This document shows, in pieces, positions 1 through 5,501 of a DNA stretch of 7,935 nucleotides; within the stretch, counting starts at the first letter, position 1; each line of letters opens with the position of its first letter. The notes beneath the pieces are model-generated. The model did not search any database, had not been told where the DNA came from, and worked only from the letters and a program-made list of their open reading frames with translations. The DNA is from Propionibacteriaceae bacterium. Lineage in GTDB: Bacteria; Actinomycetota; Actinomycetes; Propionibacteriales; Propionibacteriaceae. The stretch spans positions 1 through 7,935 of the forward strand of contig JAISCH010000013.1 in NCBI GenBank assembly GCA_031265725.1, given 5' to 3'. The position numbers and the translations under genes are program-made.

Positions 1-1
1 C

Positions 2-70
2 GGACTCGACGTCCGTGAGGAGGTGCTGACCGGCGACGGCGGCGGAACCTCCATCGAATCGGCCCCATGA
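2..70 (+). CDS. 3' end of an unidentified gene (partial)
   Basis: An open frame enters from the left edge and ends at TGA 68-70, giving about 22 residues ending in ...TSIESAP. The stop overlaps the ATG of the next ORF as ATGA, the usual arrangement of translationally coupled genes, and this is the main reason to believe it is coding. The fragment is too short to assign to a family. A chance open frame is possible. Confidence 0.35.
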   Translation, partial: GLDVREEVLTGDGGGTSIESAP

Positions 71-357
71 CCGCCTTCCGGATGGCGATCTCCACAGGCG
101 CCAACGGCGAGACTGCGGACCGGTCGCGGTCCCTCGAGGACAGCCTGCCTCGGGACCAGCAGACATTCACGGGCTCTGAACCCGAACGGGCCATCGCGTT
201 GAAAGATTTCGACTGTCGCGCTCAGACCGATTACTGGAACAGACTCGTCGCCATCCACCGCGACTTGGAGCGCCAGTTCGTGGATCAGAACCGTTCCGCC
301 CTCGACCAGATGGCGGCCTCCATCGAGGCGGACCTGGAGGCGGCCGGCTGGCGTTAG
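67..357 (+). CDS. hypothetical protein, possible C-terminal remnant of an actinobacterial secreted protein family
   Basis: A 96-residue ORF starts at an ATG that overlaps the upstream stop (ATGA). There is no ribosome site immediately before it, so expression would depend on coupling; a GAGGAGG at 17-23 is too far away. Residues about 41-85 look like real protein: an A-L-K-D-F-D-C-R stretch, then T-D-Y-W, then an amphipathic helical run ending L-E-R-Q-F-V-D-Q-N-R. From memory this resembles the C-terminal end of longer (roughly 250-300 residue) actinobacterial lipoproteins that carry a conserved D-[FY]-x-C motif. Here no signal peptide or N-terminal domain is present, and residues 1-40 are low-complexity and polar. 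It could be a short intact gene or the surviving tail of a degraded one. Function is unknown. Confidence 0.5.
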   Translation: MTAFRMAISTGANGETADRSRSLEDSLPRDQQTFTGSEPERAIALKDFDCRAQTDYWNRLVAIHRDLERQFVDQNRSALDQMAASIEADLEAAGWR

Positions 358-366
358 CCCGCCGCG

Positions 367-534
367 TCAAGTTCCGGCATGGCGCGCGTGCGCCAGTTTC
401 GCCGCGCGGGTCGAATCGCCAGTCACCGGTGTTGGTCTCGGCGAACGCCACCTGCTGTCGGTGGTCAATCCCAACGAATCACGGACTTCCTTGGGAACGA
501 CGATCTGTCCTTTGCTCGTCATAGTCGCCACCAC
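367..534 (-). pseudogene. frameshifted AbrB/SpoVT/MazE-type antitoxin remnant
   Basis: On the minus strand, from GTG codons at 537-529 (GAGGG ribosome site at 542-546) or ATG at 522, the frame reads T-M-T-S-K-G-Q-I-V-V-P-K-E-V-R-D-S-L-G-L. This is the characteristic first half of a SpoVT/AbrB swapped-hairpin DNA-binding domain, as in VapB, MazE and AbrB antitoxins. After L-G-L-T-T-D the frame loses all similarity and stops at 367-369. Moving one base at about 450-456 restores the expected second half, Q-Q-V-A-F-A-E-T-N-T-G-D-W-R-F-D-P, which matches the family's usual 'G-x-x-V-x-F-x-E...D-G-D-W-x-L-x-P' pattern. The simplest reading is a one-base deletion. The restored frame then runs without a clear end into the antisense of the neighbouring ORF, and no PIN or MazF toxin follows. 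It is therefore probably a dead or orphan antitoxin. A sequencing error at the shift would change this call. Confidence 0.65.
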
Positions 535-667
535 CACGAGTCCCTCGGTTCAATCCTGATTCTTGTGGGATCGTAAGACCGTTACGCGCCGCAGGCCAAC
601 CCTGAAGCCGATTGCTCGGGAAGCGCCCGGAACCCGCTCCCCCGCGACGCGAACTCCCAACGCTCGG
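535..667. other. intergenic stretch, no gene seen
   Basis: This stretch lies between the antitoxin remnant and the end of the enolase-family gene. It contains an imperfect stem-loop at 618-641 (seven base pairs, one bulged A, nine-base loop) that lies downstream of the minus-strand gene. No T-tract follows on either strand, so it is a poor terminator candidate. Nothing else convincing was seen. Confidence 0.4.
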
Positions 668-1789
668 TCAAGGCGTCCCGTGGGTGGCGCGGACCTTGGT
701 CAGGTCAAGCCCATCGATCCCAAGTCCGGGATTGTCATTGACGAAAGCCGATCCGTTCTCGACCCAGACCCCACCGCCCGTGACGATGTCCTGCTCCAGC
801 AGCAAATGGCAGCAGACTCCGGTGTAGATGGGGTACTTGGACGCCAAAGCGAGATGCGCCACGGCAGTGTTGGCGACGCGCATCTCGTTGATCTCATCCA
901 CTATGTATGCCGTGTTGGCAGCTTCAGCCATTTTGATCATCTGCAGGCACCGCTGGATGCCTCCGACCCGGCTGATCTTCAGGCTGACGATGTCGGCCGC
1001 CCGTGCATCCAGAACGTTGCGCAGGTCGGAGACAGTTCTGATGCCATCGTCGAGCATGATCGGAATTCGAGTCGCACGGCGAATCTCGGCGGCGCCCGCG
1101 AGGTCGTAGCCGTCGATGGGCTGTTCAAGTATCAAGTTGCGGGGGAAACGCTTGCGGCGCTCGAACACGCCGACGATGTCGAGGGTCTGATTGACGGACC
1201 AACCCTGGTTGACGTCGATGCTGAGAACCACGTCTTCAGGGATCTGATCGAGAATCGAGTTGACGAGGGCGATGTCGTAGTCGGTGTCCCCGCTCATCTT
1301 CTGTTTGAAGGCGCGATAACCCTGCTCCATCAGCGCGTTCATGTCGGAGGTGGTGTCCTCATAGGTGGCCGGTGAGATGTGCGTCCGCAGCGATTGGTGG
1401 ACCCGTCCGCCCAGCAGCTGGTACACGGGAACGCCGAGGATCTTGCCAGCGGCATCGTACAACGCCATGTCGAGGCCGGCCTTGGCGGCGATGTTGCCGA
1501 CCGGCGAGTGCCGATCCAGGGCCATGTTAAGACGGGTGATCTGTTGCGGGTCTTGGCCGATCAGATGCGGAGCCAGGTACTCGATCGCCGCGATGGTCGC
1601 CCAGGCCGTCTCGCCGTACACGCCCGGCGAGTGGGCCGCCTCACCGATTCCGACCACACCTCCGTCGGTCTGAATCTCGACGATGACGTTCGTTTGCTCC
1701 GGCGCCTTCGGGTAGTAGCGCTTGTCGGCCTGGTATTCCGGGCGATACCTGATCTCGACCGGGGTTGTGATGATGTCCGTGATTCGCAT
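668..1789 (-). CDS. enolase-superfamily enzyme, muconate-lactonizing (MLE) subgroup, paralogue 1
   Basis: The product is 373 residues, a typical length for the mandelate racemase/muconate lactonizing family. These enzymes abstract a proton alpha to a carboxylate and stabilise the enolate on Mg2+, giving cycloisomerisation, epimerisation or dehydration in the cytoplasm. The N-terminal capping domain (about 1-125) includes a G-I-G-E-A-A-H-S-P-G loop at 47-56. The barrel follows: K162-x-K164 (end of strand 2), metal ligands D192, E222 and D247, and K271 in K-I-S on strand 6. A lysine on each face is the MLE-subgroup layout and argues against a mandelate-racemase-type His-Asp dyad. D247 is followed by D-G-I-R-T rather than the common E-S. 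The start at 1787-1789 aligns with the MRIT start of its paralogue; the ribosome site is weak (GAAAG). It has its own promoter with a LacI-type operator and lies 102 bases downstream of the repressor gene. Specific substrate is unknown. Family confidence is high, reaction low. Confidence 0.93.
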   Translation of the reverse strand: MRITDIITTPVEIRYRPEYQADKRYYPKAPEQTNVIVEIQTDGGVVGIGEAAHSPGVYGETAWATIAAIEYLAPHLIGQDPQQITRLNMALDRHSPVGNIAAKAGLDMALYDAAGKILGVPVYQLLGGRVHQSLRTHISPATYEDTTSDMNALMEQGYRAFKQKMSGDTDYDIALVNSILDQIPEDVVLSIDVNQGWSVNQTLDIVGVFERRKRFPRNLILEQPIDGYDLAGAAEIRRATRIPIMLDDGIRTVSDLRNVLDARAADIVSLKISRVGGIQRCLQMIKMAEAANTAYIVDEINEMRVANTAVAHLALASKYPIYTGVCCHLLLEQDIVTGGGVWVENGSAFVNDNPGLGIDGLDLTKVRATHGTP

Positions 1790-1830
1790 GATGGTCTTTC
1801 GGTTGGAAACTGGGGGATGCTACCTGCAAT

Positions 1831-1844
1831 AGGTAACGTTAACG
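1831..1844. promoter_or_regulatory. LacI-family operator, site A
   Basis: AGGTAACGTTAACG is centred on a CG step (1837-1838) and is close to the GTTAACGTTAAC-type palindrome frequent for LacI-family proteins, with one off-consensus base in the left half. LacI/PurR-type hinge helices insert at a central CpG. A matching site, CGTTAACGATAACG, lies in front of the divergent operon, and a LacI-family gene lies between the two sites. Binding is inferred, not shown. Confidence 0.7.
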
Positions 1845-1859
1845 TCGCCAATTTGTCAA
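1831..1859 (-). promoter_or_regulatory. promoter of the minus-strand enolase-family gene
   Basis: Reading the minus strand, a perfect -35 hexamer TTGACA (plus positions 1854-1859) is followed after 17 bases by TTACCT (1831-1836), a modest -10. It lies in the 102-base gap between the repressor stop and the enzyme start, so the enzyme can be transcribed independently of the repressor gene. A palindromic operator covers the -10 and part of the spacer, which predicts repression by occlusion. The -10 assignment is the weaker part. Confidence 0.6.
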
Positions 1860-1891
1860 CCCTCTTGGCTGCCTCGATGTTCGCCGCGCTG

Positions 1892-2920
1892 CTAGGCGCG
1901 GGGACAGTACGGACCCGTTGTCGCCCTGATCACAAGCTCGGGCACCAGCGCGGTGACATCCGGCGGGGGCTTGTCAGGGGACTCGATGAGAGACCGCGCC
2001 ACGTCAAAAGCACGCTGTCCGATGACCGCGAAGTCTTGGTGGACCGTCGTGAGCGGAGGAGAGAAATACTCGGACCCTGGATCGTTGTCGTAGCCGACAA
2101 CACTCAAGTCGTCTGGTATCCGCCTGCCCAGTTCGTGAGCCGCGGCCATAAAGCCGAGGGCCATCTGGTCGCTGGAGATGAACACCGCCGACACATCGGG
2201 TTCCGCCAGAATTGCGCAGCCAGCCTTGTAGCCGCTGCGGGCTTGCCAATCTCCTACCACGACCTGTGGAATCTCGCGGCCAGCCGCAGACAGGGCATCG
2301 CGCCAACCGACTACCCTCAGATCGCTGCCGGTCCAGCCGGTTGGTCCCGAAATATGCCTGACCGTTGGATGACCCAAGTCGAGCAGGTGCTGGGTGGCCA
2401 TTGCCGCCGCCTGAGGGTGGTCGTAACTGATGACAGGGATGCCGATTTCTTCAGGTCCCCAGATCGCCACGATCGGGACAGTCGAACGGACCCTCCGTAA
2501 GGCGGCACCTGAAGAACGATACGGCGAGAACAGTATGATCGCCTCAACCGCACGCTCATGCATCTCTGCGATCGCCAAGCTCAACGCCTCAGCCTGTTGG
2601 TCAGCCACGGTGATGACAGTGACAGAGAACCCAGCCGCACGCGCGGCCAACTGAGCGGAGAACAACAAATTGGAGGGCCCCCGCAGGGCGTTCGCATAGC
2701 CAATGACTCCGATAGATCTGGTCCTGCCCGTACGCAATGCGCGAGCCAACAGATTAGGCCGGTAACCCATCTCGTCTAGCAGCCTGAGGATCCTGCGCCG
2801 GGTGTCTTCGCTGACGCCTTTGCGGCCATTGATGACCCTTGAGACCGTCATGTACGAAACGCCCGCCACACGTGCCACTTCGGCAATCCCCGGAAACGGC
2901 TCTATTCGACCGCTCGGCAT
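1892..2920 (-). CDS. LacI-family transcriptional repressor
   Basis: A 342-residue regulator of normal family length. The helix-turn-helix is at about 11-33 (G-I-A-E-V-A-R-V-A-G-V-S then T-V-S-R-V-I-N-G-R); Y23 and M24 occupy the two positions that set operator specificity (LacI Tyr17 and Gln18). The hinge helix N56-L-L-A-R-A-L-R-T-G is followed by a periplasmic-binding-protein-like effector domain, with R202 in the R-x-x-G-W-x-x-A-L motif and a G-Y-D-N-D-P segment at 276-281, both typical of ligand contacts. The frame stays open upstream to 3151, but ATG 2918-2920 is preferred: GGGAGGG sits eight bases before it and family similarity begins there. Encoded between two catabolic units that carry matching operators, it is the probable local repressor, released by a pathway metabolite (inference). 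Confidence 0.93.
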   Translation of the reverse strand: MPSGRIEPFPGIAEVARVAGVSYMTVSRVINGRKGVSEDTRRRILRLLDEMGYRPNLLARALRTGRTRSIGVIGYANALRGPSNLLFSAQLAARAAGFSVTVITVADQQAEALSLAIAEMHERAVEAIILFSPYRSSGAALRRVRSTVPIVAIWGPEEIGIPVISYDHPQAAAMATQHLLDLGHPTVRHISGPTGWTGSDLRVVGWRDALSAAGREIPQVVVGDWQARSGYKAGCAILAEPDVSAVFISSDQMALGFMAAAHELGRRIPDDLSVVGYDNDPGSEYFSPPLTTVHQDFAVIGQRAFDVARSLIESPDKPPPDVTALVPELVIRATTGPYCPRA

Positions 2921-2926
2921 TGGCTG

Positions 2927-2934
2927 ACCCTCCC
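2927..2934 (-). promoter_or_regulatory. ribosome binding site that fixes the LacI-family start
   Basis: GGGAGGGT on the minus strand lies at good distance from ATG 2920. It supports the 342-residue protein over the 419-residue open frame, whose extra N-terminal 77 residues show no family resemblance. Confidence 0.7.
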
Positions 2935-3235
2935 GTCGACGTACATCGAACACTACAACGACCGGGACAAATATGCAGAAGACGCGGCGGCTGACTGTCA
3001 TGACCACGGGCCTGATCGACTTCAGAATCCGATCAGACCCAGCCATTGCCCACCGCGGGTCGGGACTGTTCCAAACTGCCCGTCGCGTGCAGGGGCACCG
3101 GTGCCAAGTCGCCTCCAGGACACCGTTGATGGCGCGCCATGCGGGAGTCATAAGCCCTTCACCTGCCCAAACGCTTCACGCGATGGTTGATTCCCGGGAA
3201 CCGGAGAAAGCACCTGAACTGACCGGCGTAGGGTC
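2935..3235. other. upstream part of the divergent intergenic region
   Basis: No convincing gene lies here, although a 127-codon plus frame (2973-3356) and the N-terminal extension of the repressor frame cross it. It must contain the repressor promoter, but I could not pick a clear -35/-10 pair. Two perfect 12-base palindromes are present: GGCACCGGTGCC at 3094-3105 and ATGGCGCGCCAT at 3129-3140. The first has a central CG like a LacI-type operator but a different sequence from sites A and B. Confidence 0.4.
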
Positions 3236-3264
3236 TTGCGCGCTAACTGCGTTAACGATAACGT
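3236..3264 (+). promoter_or_regulatory. candidate promoter of the plus-strand catabolic and uptake operon
   Basis: TTGCGC (3236-3241), a 17-base spacer and TAACGT (3259-3264) form a plausible sigma-70-type promoter about 90 bases before the GTG start of the first gene. The main support is that operator site B covers its spacer and -10 with nearly the same offset seen at the enolase-gene promoter (site core begins eight bases after the -35 here, nine there). The hexamers themselves are only fair. Confidence 0.5.
3250..3263. promoter_or_regulatory. LacI-family operator, site B
   Basis: CGTTAACGATAACG is a 14-base palindrome with only one mismatched pair, centred on CG 3256-3257. Read in the direction of transcription it matches site A (CGTTAACGTTACCT on the minus strand) over the first eight bases exactly and in the following TA. 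It is the expected binding site of the adjacent LacI-family protein. Confidence 0.72.
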
Positions 3265-3352
3265 TGGTGACGGCCAGCGCGCTCATTGACGAGAAATCAC
3301 CAATCGAGCCGTCGGCGCCCCAGAGCAGTGGCACGAGGATTCGGAGGATCAA

Positions 3353-4294
3353 GTGACCCAACAACGCCGGACGATACCAACCGGAGTGCTAACACCCATC
3401 GTGACCGCGTTGACTCCGGACCAGGAGCTTGATGTCCGGTCGCACCAAGCCGTGCTGGCGCATCAACTCGACGCCGGAGTCAACGCCGTGTTCGTGGCTG
3501 GCACCACGGGGGAAGGCGCCTTCATGACCCCGCCACTGGCAGCCAAGCTGACCGAGGTAACGATCGATTTCATCGCTGGACAGGTGCCTGTGCTAGTCGG
3601 CGCCCTTGCTCCCGGCACGGCTGGCGCGATCGAATCGGCCCGGGCGGCCGAGGCAGCCGGAGCTGACGCGGCCGTGGTAACTACACCCTTCTACGGCCCA
3701 GTCAGCGATGCCGAACTCGCCGCCCATTTCCGGTCTGCCGCCAAGGCTGTCGACCTCCCACTCCTGGCGTACTCGATCCCCTCGATGACACACCTCCCGA
3801 TTCCCGTGAGCGTCCTTGAGGAGCTCTTCGCGGACAGCGTCGTTGCCGGATTCAAAGATTCGGGGAACGACTGGTCGACCCTGGCTGCCGCGATCGAACT
3901 TGGGAAACGCCACGGAAAGAACGTCTATGCCGGATACGAACCCTTCGCCGCTCGGGCCATGGAGCAGGGGGCGGCCGGACTCGTAGCGTCCTTCTGCAAC
4001 GTGGACCCAAAACTGGTGGTGAGCTTGTACCAGTCAGGGTCGGCTCGCTCCGCCGAATCCGGATCCGAGGCCGACCTCGCGCAAAGCCGTTTGGTCGACT
4101 TGATCGACCGGTTCGCGTCTCTTACCAGCGGCGACATTGGGCCGACCAGCGCTCTAGTTGGCGGGATCAAGGCGGCCCTGGTGATGATGGGCCAGTTGCG
4201 TTCCGGGTCCGTGCTGCCGCCGCTCGTCGCTTTGCCAGAACGTTTGACGCCGATCATCCGGGCGCATCTTCAAGCGACGGGAATCAGCGCGTGA
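3353..4294 (+). CDS. DHDPS/N-acetylneuraminate-lyase family aldolase or dehydratase
   Basis: A 313-residue class I (Schiff-base) TIM-barrel enzyme. Visible motifs are G50-T-T-G-E54 for binding the 2-oxo acid carboxylate, P112-F-Y114 in the place of the DapA Tyr107 region, catalytic Y140 in Y-S-I-P-S, and the Schiff-base K168 in G-F-K-D-S. M145 replaces the arginine (Arg138 in E. coli DapA) that binds the aspartate-semialdehyde carboxylate, so this is unlikely to be lysine-pathway DapA. The family also includes 2-keto-3-deoxygluconate aldolase, N-acetylneuraminate lyase and 5-dehydro-4-deoxyglucarate dehydratase, any of which suits a sugar-acid pathway better. The start is GTG with GGAGG five bases before it. 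It is the first gene of the operon behind operator site B and 79 bases before the second enolase-family gene, whose product may supply its 2-keto acid substrate (inference). Confidence 0.9.
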   Translation: MTQQRRTIPTGVLTPIVTALTPDQELDVRSHQAVLAHQLDAGVNAVFVAGTTGEGAFMTPPLAAKLTEVTIDFIAGQVPVLVGALAPGTAGAIESARAAEAAGADAAVVTTPFYGPVSDAELAAHFRSAAKAVDLPLLAYSIPSMTHLPIPVSVLEELFADSVVAGFKDSGNDWSTLAAAIELGKRHGKNVYAGYEPFAARAMEQGAAGLVASFCNVDPKLVVSLYQSGSARSAESGSEADLAQSRLVDLIDRFASLTSGDIGPTSALVGGIKAALVMMGQLRSGSVLPPLVALPERLTPIIRAHLQATGISA

Positions 4295-4373
4295 CACACA
4301 TGTCCCCGGCCTAGCGCTGGACCCCTGCTCAAGGCCGGACACCGGCTCGCACATCCCAGAGGAACTGAAGCTC

Positions 4374-5477
4374 ATGCGCATCACCCAAATCTCAGCTCAC
4401 ACCGTCTCAACCAATTACCGCGACGCTTGGCAACATGATCGGCGGTACTACATCAAGACCGAGAACCAGGCCAACACGATACTTACGGTTGAGACCGACT
4501 CCGGCTTGAGCGGCATTGGCGAAGCGGCTCACTCGCCCGGGCTCTACGGTGAGACCCCATCCAGTACCCTCGGGGCGTTGAATCTGGTCAAGCCGCATCT
4601 GCTCGGTCGCCAGGCGCTGAACCGTAATGAGCTGCTTAACCTAGTGGACCGGGTCATGCCGCTCGGAAACTTGGCCTTCATCTCGGCATTGGACCAAGCC
4701 TTCCACGATCTGGCTGGTAAAGCACTCAACGTGCCTGTGGTTGAACTCCTTGGAGGCAAAGCACACCAGACTCTGCCGACCCACATCAGCCCGCCGACCA
4801 ACGACTCGTGCTTGGACTACCTGAACGACTTCTTGAGCCAGGGTTACCGGGTCTTCAAGATCAAGATGAGCGGCGACACTCGTTACGACCTAGACCTGAT
4901 TGGGAACGCCCTAGATGCAGTCGGTGAGAGCGTCACGTTGGCCCTCGACGCAAACCAGGGCTGGAGCGTTCCACAAACACTGGCCATCGCCCACGCCATT
5001 CAGGCTCACCCGAGCTTCAAGGACAACATCATCTTGGAGCAACCGGTGCGAGGCAACGACTTCGAAGGCATGGCCCAGATTCGCCGGGGAACCCGTCTCA
5101 GGTTGATGGCCGATGACGGCATCCGCACAAACGCCGATCTACTGCGGCTGATCCGCTTGGAGGCGGCGGACATCGTCAGCATCAAGATCAGCCGGGTGGG
5201 CGGCATCCGTAAGGCATTGGCGATGGTCGCGATGGCAGAGGCGGCCAACCTGCTCTACATCATCGACGAAATCAATGAGATGCGGGTGTGCAATACGGCA
5301 GTCGCGCACCTCGCACTGGCCACTCGTGCCCCGCTCTACACCGGCGTGACCTGCCATTTGCTGTTGGAACGGGACGTGGTGGCCGAAGGCGGCGTCCGCG
5401 TCATCAACGGCCAGGCGGTCATAGACGACCAACCTGGATTGGGCATCGGGCGGCTCAATCTGGATACCGACAACTAA
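4374..5477 (+). CDS. enolase-superfamily enzyme, MLE subgroup, paralogue 2
   Basis: A 367-residue paralogue of the minus-strand enzyme. The two align without gaps, with about 198 of 367 identical positions by hand count (54%). The catalytic set falls at the same numbers: K162-x-K164, D192, E222, D247 and K271, with the shared D-D-G-I-R-T at 247-252 and D-E-I-N-E-M-R-V at 298-305. The least similar stretches are about residues 61-95 and 141-150, where capping-domain and barrel-loop differences could change substrate choice. The ribosome site AGAGGAA lies nine bases before ATG 4374. It sits between the lyase-family gene and, 24 bases on, the binding-protein gene, so it is part of the operon. 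Likely roles are an epimerase, cycloisomerase or dehydratase acting on a carboxylated sugar; the substrate is unknown. Two paralogues in one regulon suggest two stereoisomers or two sequential steps (inference). Confidence 0.93.
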   Translation: MRITQISAHTVSTNYRDAWQHDRRYYIKTENQANTILTVETDSGLSGIGEAAHSPGLYGETPSSTLGALNLVKPHLLGRQALNRNELLNLVDRVMPLGNLAFISALDQAFHDLAGKALNVPVVELLGGKAHQTLPTHISPPTNDSCLDYLNDFLSQGYRVFKIKMSGDTRYDLDLIGNALDAVGESVTLALDANQGWSVPQTLAIAHAIQAHPSFKDNIILEQPVRGNDFEGMAQIRRGTRLRLMADDGIRTNADLLRLIRLEAADIVSIKISRVGGIRKALAMVAMAEAANLLYIIDEINEMRVCNTAVAHLALATRAPLYTGVTCHLLLERDVVAEGGVRVINGQAVIDDQPGLGIGRLNLDTDN

Positions 5478-5501
5478 CGAAGCCCCGAAGGAGACAGTCA
5501 C

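Noticed and set aside
379..576. 65-codon plus-strand frame
   Set aside because: It is antisense to the antitoxin remnant, whose motifs explain the region better.
563..1375. 270-codon plus-strand open frame
   Set aside because: It lies antisense to the enolase-family gene, mirrors its codon periodicity, and shows no family motif.
1379..2500. 373-codon plus-strand open frame
   Set aside because: It is antisense to both the enolase-family and LacI-family genes and crosses their intergenic promoter; no recognisable domain.
2921..3151. 77-residue N-terminal extension of the LacI-family frame
   Set aside because: The regulator similarity begins at the ATG at 2920, which has its own strong ribosome site; the extension has no recognisable domain and would give an unusually long family member.
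2973..3356. 127-codon plus-strand frame across the divergent intergenic region
   Set aside because: It spans the candidate promoter and operator, has no ribosome site, and its composition is not protein-like.
3553..3566. GGTAACGATCGATT inside the lyase-family gene as a third operator
   Set aside because: Only the left half matches sites A and B; the right half diverges and it lies inside coding sequence.
4302..4340. Inverted repeat GTCC(CC)GGCC / GGCCGGAC between the lyase-family and second enolase-family genes
   Set aside because: The loop is about 21 bases, the stem has a two-base bulge and no T-tract follows; too weak to call a terminator.
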